A stretch of DNA of 64,000 bases from Prinsepia uniflora. Taxonomy: Eukaryota; Streptophyta; Magnoliopsida; Rosales; Rosaceae. The notes under the pieces are model-generated. The model had not been told where the DNA came from, made no database searches, and worked only from the letters and a program-made list of their open reading frames with translations. Made by a program: the position numbers and the translations under genes. This document shows positions 34,809 to 47,204 of the stretch, piece after piece (position 1 is the first letter of the stretch; every line of letters starts with the position of its first letter). Where the stretch lies: contig CM064862.1 in assembly GCA_032719365.1 (NCBI GenBank), forward strand, positions 3,608,501 through 3,672,500, in the 5' to 3' direction.

Positions 34809-37800
34809 GGGGTTGTCTCTATTCGAGCAACCGTGCAGCTTTTGGAGTATGTACGCAAGTCGAGGATGTGATATCTCAAGGGGCTGCAGTCCATGGTCAA
34901 CCTGATAGTTAGGGTGCCAGTACGATAGTTAGTAGGATGGAGTCGTGATATGTCTTGGTTCGGCACTAGATGCCGGGGTTGCCATAGTTCTGTCAGGGTT
35001 GATAGTGTGTGACCCTACGGAAGGGATGACGTAACTGTACGTTAACGTTTTGATCGTGAGACGGATAGTTTGGGTCGTTTTTCACGATGCCATAGGATCG
35101 GTTTCGACGACTGATTTGGTGTTGTGACCATCCGATGGCCGGATTGGTTGAGTTAGATGGGTTTACTGCTGTTGGCGGTTAGTAGTCGAGTTCGGGGAAC
35201 TCTGGTTGAACTTATGGTAGTTGGCAGCCAGATTCGAGGAATTCTGGTTGGACTTACGGTAGGATTGGATTGTCGTCTTTACGATGTCGGGACCGCGGGG
35301 TCGGTCAGATCGTGGATTTTACTGCTTTTCGCAGTTGGGTTCAGAGTGACCCTAGGTGTGATTGTGGAACCCTACCTTGGTGGGTATGGTTCGGAAATGG
35401 GAGTTGGCGAGTGGTGTGACTTTGACGACTATTCGGATTTGGATTCGGTAGTCGGTCTAGTCAAGTCAGCTTGTGTTGGGACTGCACTTCGCAGTCAGGG
35501 TTGTACGTATCGGTTAGACCGAGTTGGTTGTCGTGCTACTTAGTTGTGGGTTGGTGCAACTAAGGTCGTGGATGACCTGGTAGACGACAATGGTTTAGTC
35601 AAGTTACGACAGGATAGAGATTGTTGGACAAGTTACCAGGGTTGGTACTTGTCGATGGAATTCCGGAGCGGGGATACGGAGTATTTGGTACGGGCGAGTG
35701 ATTCCGTTGGATGCGGGGTCTCGATAGCGGTGCCTGGTAGTTAGGTCTGCACGAGTGTGGGGCAGGCACTACTACCGAGAGTGGTTGTAGTTACGATTGT
35801 TGGGAATCGGGGACGTTCGGGGAACGTTTTCCTTTTCTCGCATGAGCTGTCAGGGTAACTGTACCCTGAGTTGTCGGGTACGAGGGAGGCAGCGTTTCTC
35901 CTATACGAGCAGAGGTACGCGATCGTCGCTTGGTATGAGCGGAGATCCAGGATTGTCAGTTTGCACACGGTGTGCTGATACTGATACTGGTGTTAGTGTG
36001 CTGCTACTAGTGTGGATGCCTGTGTGTTGATACCAGTGCAGGTGATAATGCGTTGGTGTACTGGTACTAGTGCTGGTGCTGGTGCCGGTGATTGTGAGGA
36101 CGGTGAGTTACGCGTCGGGATGTGACTCCGGCGTGATGGACTTATGATTGGTATCTGTGGTTCGGGAGTGAATCACGGATAGTGACGGACTGGATAGGAT
36201 CCAACGGTAGTTGAGACGTGAGGATCGAGTACGGTCATGGGGGACTAGCGACCAGTTGGTCAGTGTTGGCCGGAGTTGGTCAGAATTGGTTAGATATGGT
36301 GGTTTGCAGAGATTTGACTGCAGATCACTGCAGGGGTCTGTTGTGACTTTTCAGTAGAGTGGTACATTAGGTTAGGATGAATTGACATCCTTTTGGATGT
36401 ACATATACGGTCGTAAATGGGCATGTGTCCATAACCAGTCTAACGGGGACACGTGGTTGATGTTCGAGTATGTTGTTTCCGACGTAGTTGGAACTTCGGA
36501 ATCACAAGAGGTTGCGATTGAGGTGACGAATCGAATGCGGGTTTTCCGCATTAGTATTGGATAACTCGAGGTCATTTTGGGTGACTTCTCGGATTCTACC
36601 ATGATTGATGATGGTAGATGACGTTGATGATATAGATGTTGTTGGTTGCCACTCGTACACTGATTGTGTATTGGTTGGTGGACCCGGGATTTGTTCTGGA
36701 CCATCAGGAGGAGATGAGTATATCGAAGTTAGGTGACTGAGATTTCTCATTTTCTGCTTGGTGGCAGACGATGTTGGTTTACGTGACGTGGTGAATGCAG
36801 CAAGTTTTGGTCGCATTCACGTAGGATGAGTTTTGATGTCATCGTGTTGGATCATCTTTGGATTTTCCTAGGTGGAATGCCAAGGATCGATACGAGGTGA
36901 TTGGGGAGGACCCACAGTCTCGATCGTGACGTCTATAGTCGTTTGACGTAGTGGTGGATCTGGATCGTGATCTTGATGATCCAGATAGGTGGAGAGTTTA
37001 TCACTCTTACTTGGATGTTGAGTGGAGCATGTTGGGACTGAACTTCTTTTCGAGGTAAATCCCATATGGCTTATTACTCACCTGAGTAGTTGTCCGATGA
37101 GTAGTTTTCCGACGTGGTCGGATATGGTCGGCCTTAGATGTGTTGATGTTGGGATTGGCTTCCCTATGAAGTCAATCGATGGTAATGTGGTAATCGGTTA
37201 AGCAGGTAACCGATAGGTTCGATTATGGTACGTCTCGGTAGACGTGAACGAAATTTCAGGTTTCGAAATCAGATTTCTGGATGACAATTCAGGATTTGAT
37301 TTTGGAACTTGAAAGAGGATTTCTGTATTTGGGTTTTGGAATCGGATTCTGGGTGACGATTCAGGATTTGATTCTAGAGCTTGACTATAGATTTTCTTTT
37401 ATGGATTTGGGTTCGGAATGGTTATTCCTAATACTAGTTTACGGAATGATGATTTCGGATTCGAATTTGGACATGATTATGGATATGATTTCTGGGTTTG
37501 GATTCGGGATTTCTCACGAAATTTCGGATTTGGATTTGGGGAATAGATAATGGGTCGGAGTTTCAATTTGTCTAGTACTGGATTGGACAAATGGACTCCA
37601 TAGTAGAAACGTGATCGGCTACAACCTATATGGGTGTAGGCTGATTGATGTGTAGATGTATGTACCTTGTACGTTGTTCGAGGTACAATGCTGGGCATAC
37701 TTGTGGTGCCTAGTGACGGTATATAGGTTATACCGGTAGTACGTTGGTGAGCGTGTTGGTAGTCGGATTGGATCCGATACCACTGGATTAGTCGAGGTCG

Positions 37801-38322
37801 TGAACTAGGCATTGGATACTGTGCATTGGGTCATGGTATTTCTAATGGGTCTAGTTACACACAGGTCGAGTGCAATGCTTGTGGTTAGTGTAACCACGAG
37901 TGCGTGTCATATCAGTTTGCGACTGACGACTGTCAAGTGGTGACAGTTGTCGAAGGTGTCAGCGTGGATCGGTCAGTGAGGTCTAGTGACTCCCGGTGGG
38001 AGCAGACGCTAGGATAGATTAGCGTTTGAGAAAGGAATCATCGAGTTGACAAGTGGTGTCGATTCGGAGCATATGGCTACTGTCATTCGAAGTGGTCGAG
38101 TGTAGTCGATACGACGTGAGTGTTAGGGGTACGTCTGGGTGCGGACGAGTACGTATTACTCTGGTTAGTTGGTGTACGAGTGTATACGTGTTGCGAGGTT
38201 GATTCTACTTTCCACGAGCTGGATGTGGAATCAGGATAATTGGAGTTTCGAGAATGAAACTAAATTAAGGAGGGAAGCACGGTTAGATTTGGTCGGTTGG
38301 AATTTCGAGGACGAAATTAATT

Positions 38323-38334
38323 AAGGAGGGAAGG
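38323..38334 (+). other. Polypurine tract
   Basis: AAGGAGGGAAGG, one base before the 3' LTR start. It serves for plus-strand priming in reverse transcription. Confidence 0.85.
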
Positions 38335-38335
38335 T

Positions 38336-41120
38336 TGTAACGACCCGTCCCGAATTTCATGATTTGATTAGTGACTAATCACGATTAGTGAGGCTAATCT
38401 GTGATTAGTAGAGCGAAATCGGACGAACGATGCGGAATGACCGTTTTGCCCCTAGTGGTGGCAAAATGTTGACTTTTCGATCGGGCGGTCAAAGGGACTT
38501 TGACCGATGACCGTGACGTAGTTCGTGACGTCACGAGTTCGTAGACAGGTGGCACGTTCAATTCTGACGTCCGTAGAAGAAGTTATGACGTTCGGAAGCC
38601 CAAGGGCATTTTGGTAATTTGGGTGAATAGGAGGTCAAAAGTTGACTTTTTGACCAGGAGGTCCGTTGGCCGAGGGCCGAAGACCGTTACGTAGATAAGG
38701 ACGATACGAATCCGTAGACAGGCGGCACGTCGAATTCGGACGTTCGACGGCGAAGTTACGGTTCACGAAAGTTTCGGGATACTATTCCCGGCGACACGTT
38801 TTACGAGGACCATTTGTCTTTAGTGGGCTCAACTACTTTTCAGCAACCAATGGATGAGTGACACTTGTCACCCATCCACTGGCTACCATTCCACATACAT
38901 GCATCCAACCATTCACCGTGCATCCATTTTCCATTTTTCCCTCCAACCAAACCCAATCTCATTCCTCTCCTCTGTGCGATCCAAACACCAAACCCTTAAT
39001 CCCAAATACTCCTGGAGAGAACAGAGAGTGAGAGAGGAGGCCAGGACGACTGGATGGTGGCGAGATCGGGGGCCGCCGTGCACGGTGGTCGTGGACCCGC
39101 GAAGGTAAAAATTTTACCTTCAAATTTCATTTTCGGGTTTTAGGTGTTAGGGCTGAGTTCTAATGATTGGGATGAGTTTATTGAGGTTGTAGGAAGGCAT
39201 AGAGGGTGGTTTGGACGGCGGTGAAGGGCTGAGCAGCCCTGGGTGCAATCGGAAAAATTGGACCGATTAGGGGAGATTTGGACGGACGGGTTTTGTGGGG
39301 TTTTTCCTAGTTTTCTTGATTAGGATAGATTGGAAATGAGAAAATAGGAATTTAGGAATTGGAATGGAGGAAATCGGACCAAAAATGAGGGAGAAGAAGG
39401 CCTGGACCGGTTACGCCGGTCCAGTTGCAGAGGTCGGACCGGACCGGCCGGCCCATACCGGTTCGATCGCTGGGAACGACGCACTGTTCACCGGCGCGTG
39501 AGCCCACGCGCAGGGGCCTTTGGGCGGCGCGTGGCAGCGCGTGGTGGGGTTTCTGGGGATGTGTCCAACATACGAAATCATCTATTCGATGTAACGAACA
39601 TTTTGAGACTGGTTTCGTGTCGATCGGACACCGTCTCGATATGTTTCGGGGCATCGGAAGGTTTAGGTTCGGGATTAAAAATAGTTAAAAATACGGGAAA
39701 ATTACGGGGCTTTGGTAGGAGGTTAATTAAGTAGTTAGTAACCTTCTATTACGATTTGGACAGGTTTGGGAGTCCCGGTGACGGTGATCGGCTCGGGGAG
39801 CCGTATGGCACGCAAATCGAGGCGGCAGCTCGGACGGTCTGTGAGTGGACCTTGTTTTCTAAATTGGTGCATGCATAAATGTTTATTATATGTTTATTTA
39901 CTTGTTTGATGATGCCATGGGTGCATTTGTATGTGGTTACGTATAAGCACGTATTTTGAGGTTTCGGCCTTATACGGTGCTTATACGGGTCTGTATTTCT
40001 TTATTGATTTAAATGAACTGAATTTGGATTTCAAAATGATAAACTCGGGTATGAGACCCATTTGGTTTTGTCTCGGGCATATGACCTCAGATTCCGGGCA
40101 CGGTGCCCAGTTGGTGTCCTATGTTCGGGTACGAGACCCAGTCACTTTACGGTTTTGATTTCAGGTCAGGGAACCTTAAATGGATTCCCAGGTTCATGAC
40201 GGTTTATGGGAACCGGCATGAACCCTTGTTATGGTATCATGGTTCATGACGGTTTATGGGAACCGGCATGAACCCTTGTTGGTTATTACGGTACATGACG
40301 GTTTATGGGAACCGGCATGTTACCTGATTATGGATATTATGGATCATGACGGTTCAGGGGAACCGGTCATGAATGTTTATGTTATGTATATATATGTTCG
40401 TCTACCTTCCTTTACATGTTCTACTATCTCCTCCGGGGAAGGTCGTTGGCCTGGGTGGACCCCGGAGTAGTCACGGAGCACCGACTGAGTGGAGTCACCC
40501 CCCAGTTGGGTTCCTTACTCTCAGGAAGGCTATGATTACTATTACCTCTAGTAGGGTCAGTGGTCTACGGACATTGATCTTGACTTTGAGATGACTCGGA
40601 TTGAGACCCGGGTAGCGCGCGCGTAGCTTTGGATACCGTGACAGGATTGGTTGTGTGACTTATATATATGTATGTGATGGATATATGATATATGATATGT
40701 GGTGTGTACAGGTGTGCACAGGATTTGGGCAGTGGCCCGTATGGTCGTATTCATTGTGGTCCTTTCGACCTTGGTTTATATCTGCTTTGGGCTTAGTCCC
40801 ACATATGGTTTGTTTTGGATAAATGGTTTTCGAATGCATGCATGCTTTTTAGTGGAGGGTACAAATGTCTTCCTTATTAAATGTTTTATCAACTTTTGTT
40901 TTGTCCACTCACAGTTTTTAATGTTTTGACTGCCCTTCAGGTTGACATCGGATGTGGACTGTAGCAGAGACCGAGATATCACATACCTCCTCCGGATCCT
41001 GGCGTACTCTGATAGCCTGGGAGGGCAAAGGACGAAAATATCCCTTGTCTGACACTTCGTGTCAGACGGGAGCAGGGTCATCCCGCACTAATCCCGGGGG
41101 GATTGGGATGGGTCCTGTCA
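38336..41120 (+). repeat. 3' LTR of the 9.1-kb element
   Basis: An exact-length copy of 32009-34793, offset by 6327. Six substitutions were seen (for example CGGGTAGG at 34221 against CTAGTAGG here, and CAATGG against CAGTGG). Confidence 0.93.
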
Positions 41121-41290
41121 GTGGTCAACTAGGTTTTTGGTCTAATCGTTGTAACAAATCTATTGGGATAGGTTTCGAGACAATCGGACGTCGTTTCGGG
41201 TTAGTTTTGCGGGATCGAAGGTTTAGGGTTTCGTTTAAAGTACGCTTAGAAGTTTGGGAAAAGTATGGGACTTGAGTAGGACTTTTGTGA

Positions 41291-44200
41291 TGACAGGACC
41301 CATCCCAATGCCCCCCGGATTAGTGCGTGATGACCCTACTCCCGTCTAACATGAAGTGTAAGACAAGGGATATTTCCAACCTTTGCCCTCTCGGGATATC
41401 AGAGTATGCCAGGATCCGGAGGAGGTATGTGATATCTCGGTCTCTGCTACAGTCCACATCCGATGTCAACCTGAAGGGCAGTCAAAACATTAAAAGCTGT
41501 GAGTGGACAAAACAAGAGTTTATAAAAACAGTTTATCGAGAAGACATTTGTACCCTTCACTAAAAAGCATGCATGCATTCGAAAACCATTTATCAAACCG
41601 GTCATTAGGGTCTTAGCCCAAAATCATAAGAAACCAAATACACGGGCCACTGCCTAAATCCATGAAGATACCAAACACACGGGCCACTGCCCAAAACCTG
41701 TACACATCACATATCACATATTTATATCACATACACTTATAATTCACACAACTAATCCTGTCACGGTTTCCAAAGCTACGCGCGTGCTACCAGGTCTCAA
41801 TCCGAGTCTTCTCAAAGTCAAGATCAATGTCCGCAGACCACTGACCCTACCCGAGGTAATAGTAATCATAGCCTTCCTGAGAGTAAGGAACCCACCTGGG
41901 GGGTGACTCCACTCAGTCGGTGCTCCGTGACCGGTTCCCTTGAACCGTCATGATCCATAACATCCATTAACCAGGGTTCATACCGGTTCCTATAAACCGT
42001 CATGAACCAGAATGACCTGACAAGGGTTCATGTCGGTTCCCATAAACCGTCATGAACCACAATGACCTTTCTAGAGTTCATGCCGGTTCCCATAAACCGT
42101 CATGAACTTGGAAATCTATCTAGGGTCCCTGACCCAAAATTATCAGTGTAAAACAACTGGGTCTCGTGCTCGAACATATGACTCAACTGGGCACCGTGCC
42201 CGATATCTAAGGGTCAGTCACGACACCGATCATAGTGATGCGTGCAACCATCCATCCAGGACCGCCCTCATTCTTGGTATGTCGCCGTGAACGTATCAAC
42301 CGGCACGACCATCACAAGATCATGGTGCACTCATCACCGATCGATATCCTGAACCGTCAGCACTCCAAAGTCGAGCCTCCCCAGGCTGCCCGACCACGAA
42401 TCGTGCATCGTGACCTCTCCGGAAGGAACACATCTCAATCCGGAGGCGAGCGTCGTATCGTCGTTCACCGTGCACATAACACCCGTCGCGACCACGATTT
42501 AGACCCGAAGGTCGTAAATAGCGTCATATGCCCGAGACAAAACCAAATGGGTCTCATACCCGAGTTTATCCTTTTAGAAATTAGAAACCTTTTCATTTAG
42601 ACCAATAAAGACATAAAGACCCGTATAGGCACCGTATAGGGCCGAAACCTCGAAATACGTGCCTATACGTAACCACACACAACTGCACCCATGGAATCAT
42701 CAAACATGTATGAAAACATATAATAAATATTTATGCATGCACCAATTTATAAAACAAGGTCCACTCACAGACCGTCCGAGCTGCCGCCTCGATTTGCGTG
42801 CCATAGGTTCTCCCGAGCTGATCACCCTCACCGGGACTCCCAAACCTGTCCAAATTTTAATAGAAGGTTACTATCTACTTAATTAACCTCCTACCAAAGC
42901 CCCGTAATTTTCCCAAACTTTTAACTATTTTTAAACCGACCCTAAACCTTCCAACACCCTGAAAACTATCGAAACGATGTCTGATTGACGCGAGACCAGT
43001 TCCAAAATCTTCCCTACATCGAATAGAAGATTTCCCGTGTTGAACACTTTTCCAAATTATGGCCCACGCGTCCTCACGAGCCCCTAGAAGGTCGAAAACT
43101 CCTACCTCCAACTGAACCAGTTTTACTGTAGCAAAACATTGTTCATCCGTCAGTTTTTTTCTGGTTTTTGGACCAATTCAAGGTCCATTTCATCCCATTT
43201 TGATTCTAATATAATCCTAATCCTATTTCCTATCTTTTAGACATTAAAAACCGAAGGAAAACCACCCAAAACCGAGCTTCCATCCGCCATCAATGGTGGC
43301 CGGAATTTCCTCCACCGTTCACGGCCTTTCCCGGCCATCCCAAACCCCAAAACTAATCCCATTAACCTCCTAGAGTCCCCAGAAACCTTACCCAATAAAC
43401 GAAATGGAGTAAAACCCATTAAAACCAAATTTCGAATTTTCAAAGTTTTCTTACCTCACGGGTTCATCTCCGTCGTGGCCTCCACCGTGGCCGGCTGTCG
43501 TGTCCTCATCATCACCGTCATTCCTCAAGGTCACTCACAAGATTAATGGTGAGGTGTGGTGGTATATGTGTGGTGTGGTTTGTGTGTTTTTGGAGGAAAA
43601 GGAAGAAAATGAAAAATGAAGAAGAAATGATGAAGGTGATGTCGTGGAAGAGAAGGGAGAAGGAGATGATGTGATCAGATGAGAGAGGAGAGGATTGATG
43701 GTGAGGATTGAAGGATTAATTTAGGATGGATGGCTAGGATTAATTGTTAGAAAGTTTAATTATAAAATAATTAATACAATAGTATTTAATTATGTGAGAT
43801 CCCCTTTTTAGGGGAAGTGACCAATAGGATGAGTGACACTTGTCACTCATCCATGGAACCCACCAAAATATCTACCCAATCAGATCTTGCCAACTCAGCC
43901 CCGTCTGGAAGTACGTGCATAGTGAAATCGAACTTCCGTGATCTATAACTCTCCCGTTCAAAGTCCGATTTCAGCGTGCCGCCTGCCTATGGATTCGTAT
44001 CGTCCTTACCTATGTAATAGTCCTGGGCCCTCGGCCATCGGACATCCCGGTCCAAAAGTCAACTTTTGACCCCATTTAACCAAAATTACCAAAATGCCCC
44101 TAAACTTCCGAACGTCATAACTTCCTCCTCGAACGTCGGAATTGAACGTGCCACCTGTCTATGATCTCGTGACGTCACGAACTACGTCACGGTCATCGGT

Positions 44201-44367
44201 CAAAGTCTGTTTGACCGCTAGAATGAAAAGTCAACGTTTTGCCACGACCAAGGGTAAAACGGTCATTTTGCATCGTTCGTCCGATTTCGCCCAACTAATC
44301 ACGGATTAGCCTCACTAATCGTGATTAGTCACTAATCTAATCTAGGAATTTGGGACGGGTCGTTACA
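41291..44367 (-). mobile_element. Solo LTR (3077 bp) of the 9.1-kb element's subfamily, TSD TGTGA
   Basis: It starts TGACAGGACCC and ends GGGTCGTTACA. TGTGA at 41286-41290 and 44368-44372 is a perfect TSD. Most of it matches the reverse complement of the LTR at 32009-34793, including the CATGAACC array and GTCCACTCACAG. It is about 290 bp longer, with extra sequence around 42220-42490. It lies 171 bp from the end of the complete element. Confidence 0.92.
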
Positions 44368-46360
44368 TGTGAAGTAGTTAGTAACCTCGTTGTGGGCTTT
44401 TGATAGGTTCGGGAAAGCCGAGGATAACGGAATGGCTGGGAACGGCGTAAGTGCGCGCGTATCGAGGCGACGTCGGAATGGTCTGTGGGTGGACTTTGCT
44501 TTCTAACTCTTGATGCATGCATATATGTTTTAATATGTTTTCATACGTGATTCTATGATTTGCTTTATGATCTTGATGGTTTACGGTTTTGCACGTTCTT
44601 CGAGGTATTTTACAGAATTTCACGTTTTATGAGATTTCACACGAACTTGTGATTTAACTGTGGTTTTAATGATGATTTGATTTCGAAATTTTAAAGATCA
44701 TTTGATTTCAATGATTTGAAATGGATTTCGGAAAAGTGATTTTGGACTTGGAGCCCTGTTTCTGAGATTTCGATAAAGGAGTTTTCGGTTTTGGTTTTGA
44801 GGTTTGGAAAGGAAGTCTGGATTTGGGTTCGGGACAGTGGTTCCGGATGCCAGCTTACAAAATCTTTGTTGCGGATTCAGAGATAGATTTTTTGTGGTTT
44901 TTACTGATTGGCTGAAAAATGGTTTTGGGTTTAAAGACCCGGAAAAATAGGAAAACTCACTGGATCTGGTTTTGAGTTTAAAGACTCGGATTGATTGATA
45001 GAGGGAGGGCCCTGGATTGATATGTTTTGAGTTTAAAGACTCGGTATATGTTTTGAGTTTAAAGACTCGGATATGATACCCCCCGAGGCCTGTGATTGTG
45101 TTTTGAGTTTAAAGACTCGGATATCTCGGGAAGGCCTGGCTATTTGCGCATTGTGTTTTGAGTTTAAAGACTCGGGCGCACTTGAGATCCAGTAACAGTG
45201 TGATTGATAATTTTCACTGGTTTTCTGATGTTTTGGGCAGTGGCCCGGATGAAGTGGATTTGACGAGTTTTGGGACTGAGTTCCCGGATTTGAGATTGAT
45301 TTAAGATTTGAGGCTGAGCCCTGGATTTGCATAACGGTTTTGATACAGGTTTTCAAATGGTTTTTCTTGGATGGTTTTTGATATGAGTGGTTTCATGACT
45401 TGAATTGATATGCATGCATTGGTTTTTGCGTGTAGGGTATAAATGTACCTGTTTTATGAACTGTTTTTAAACATATACTTTATTTTTGTCGACTCACAGT
45501 CTTTTTGTATTTTCGATACCCTCCAGGTTGTTGCGGCACAGACTATTGATCGAGAGAGACGGAGACATCACACGTACGTTCCACAGTAGACTCTGCGCAC
45601 TCTGAGAAGTTCAGAAGTTTTTGGACGGTCGGATCAAAAATCCCTTGTCCGACTTACGTATCACATGGAGGTTGGACATCCGTTTAGCCTTCGTGTCATG
45701 TGTAAGTTAGACGAGAGCAGGGTTTATGTAACACCCCGGAAATTCGAGGATTCCCATATTGTAATTTAATGTGTGATTTGACGATTTTACCCCTGTGAAT
45801 GGTATGGTCAAATTGTTGACTTTTTGATTGATGAACTAAATGAACTTTGACCTATGACCGTGACGTAGTTCGGGACGTCACGAGTTCATAGACAGGTGGC
45901 ACGTCCATTTCGGACGATCAGGGTAAAAGTTATGACTTTCGGAAGTTCAGGGGCATTACCGTAATTTGGACCCTCGGGGGAAAATGTTGACTTTTCTTTT
46001 GGCAACTAATTTTCTGTTGACTCAAGGACCGTTGGGTAGGCCTCGACGTCCTGAGTCCGTAGACAGGCGGCACGCCGAAATCGGACTTCGTACGAGGAAG
46101 TTATGGTCAGAAACGTGAATTCGGGAAGTTCGTGTCTCGGTTTTTGTGTCGAATATTATATTCAGGAAATCTGATTGGAGGACACCTGACTCACCCATTG
46201 GCTAGATTGGATCAGATCCACTATTGGATTAATTAACATTTGAATCAGCTTTAAATTCCAGCCTTTGGATTGAAAACCCCAGATCTGATCTCAGCCCTTG
46301 ATCTCATTCTGAGATTCAATCTGGGCCGTTCATTTCTTTGAGCAGCTTTCCCTCCATTTC

Positions 46361-46370
46361 TATATATATT
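46361..46370 (+). promoter_or_regulatory. LTR TATA box
   Basis: TATATATATT, about 635 bp into the LTR, followed 35-60 bp later by C/A-rich leader-like sequence. It is the clearest TATA box in any LTR of this window. Confidence 0.55.
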
Positions 46371-47152
46371 TCTCACCCGAACCCACACACTGCCCATTTC
46401 ATCCATCACACCCGCACTACTCCCTGTCCCTGTGTTTGTGTGTTGCTGGACTCACGGGGAAGGACGGAGGCACGGCGGTGGACGGCGGCAGACGGCGGCA
46501 AGGTGAGCCGGCTTCAAAACCCGAAACGGTTTCAAAAACTCAAAAATGGAAGCTTGTTGTTCAGCGTTTGTTGGCATTCCTTTTTGACTCTATTCACTTC
46601 TATGGACTGTTAGGAACCTCTAGAACTCAATTGTGTGACCGGAGTATAAACGGCGACGGGAACCGGGTCTGTTCATCGAGGTAAGCCTTCGAACCTGTCT
46701 GTGTTTGTCAATTTTGATTAGCTAGAACCCTTTCTGGGATTGAGACGAGCATCTAGGAACAAACTAGGACTGAAATGGTTGAGAAATGAAGAAATGGCAA
46801 CCGGGTCATGATCGCGGGTCTGATCGACCCGAGTTGCAGGTTTTCGGGTCAACCCGTCTGAGGACAGCGGTGATGACGTGGCACCCTGTCAGCCTGTCAG
46901 ATGACGTGGACCAACCGTGAGCCGACACGTGTCACATGTCAGTGCACAGTCAGCACTGACATGTCAGTGACGTGGACCAGTCAGGGACTGCCACGTGTCA
47001 CTGACATGTCAGTGACGTGGACCAGTGCCGTGCTGACACGTGGCACATGTCAGATCTGACACGTGGTCTGACAGATCAGTGTGGTGGACCAATCATATGT
47101 TGACACGTGGCACCTGTCAGAGTCTGACATGTCAGACCTGACAGCTGTCAGC

Positions 47153-47204
47153 TGACGTCAGCATGACGTCATGATGACGTCAGCATGACGTCATGCTGAC
47201 GTCA
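47153..47204. repeat. Five TGACGTCA palindromes at exact 11-bp spacing
   Basis: TGACGTCA begins at 47153, 47164, 47175, 47186 and 47197, joined by alternating GCA/TGA/GCA/TGC linkers. TGACGTCA is the full palindromic bZIP (CRE-type) core. The 11-bp period places the sites on roughly the same face of the helix. It sits about 790 bp downstream of the TATA box. Confidence 0.9.

Larger units (their letters stand above)
34794..38335 (+). other. Noncoding internal domain of the 9.1-kb element
   Basis: 3542 bp. Its segments align in order with the 3111-bp internal domain at 58700-61810: GGTCGAGGATGTGATATCTC after the PBS, TAGCAG/GACCGCGGGGTCGGTC, GTTCGGGGAACGTT, a GGTGCTGGTGCTGGTGCCGG stretch, TTTTCCTAGGTGGAATG, and the final AATTTCGAGGACGAAATT. 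All frames are broken. The conservation without coding is like LARD elements. Confidence 0.8.
32009..41120 (+). mobile_element. Complete LARD-like LTR retrotransposon (9112 bp), TSD GTGGT
   Basis: The LTRs at 32009-34793 and 38336-41120 are both 2785 bp, start TGTAACGACCC and end GGGTCCTGTCA. GTGGT at 32004-32008 and 41121-41125 is a perfect TSD. The PBS TGGTATCAGAGC (34797-34808) is complementary to the 3' end of initiator-Met tRNA. The PPT AAGGAGGGAAGG (38323-38334) ends one base before the 3' LTR. The 3542-bp internal domain has no frame longer than about 130 codons and no reverse transcriptase, integrase or capsid motif I can recognise. It must therefore use enzymes supplied by another element. 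By eye the LTRs differ at six positions, all in the last ~700 bp. The AATTTCGAGGACGAAATT before the PPT resembles the pol 3' end of Ty3/gypsy Tekay/Del elements. Confidence 0.93.

Noticed and set aside
35157..35543. 128-codon open frame in the internal domain of the 9.1-kb element, candidate gag
   Set aside because: No capsid or zinc-knuckle motif, and the frame is not preserved in the sister internal domain at 58700-61810.
36372..36816. Antisense frames in the same internal domain
   Set aside because: Overlapping, motif-free and not conserved in the second element. Probably chance frames.
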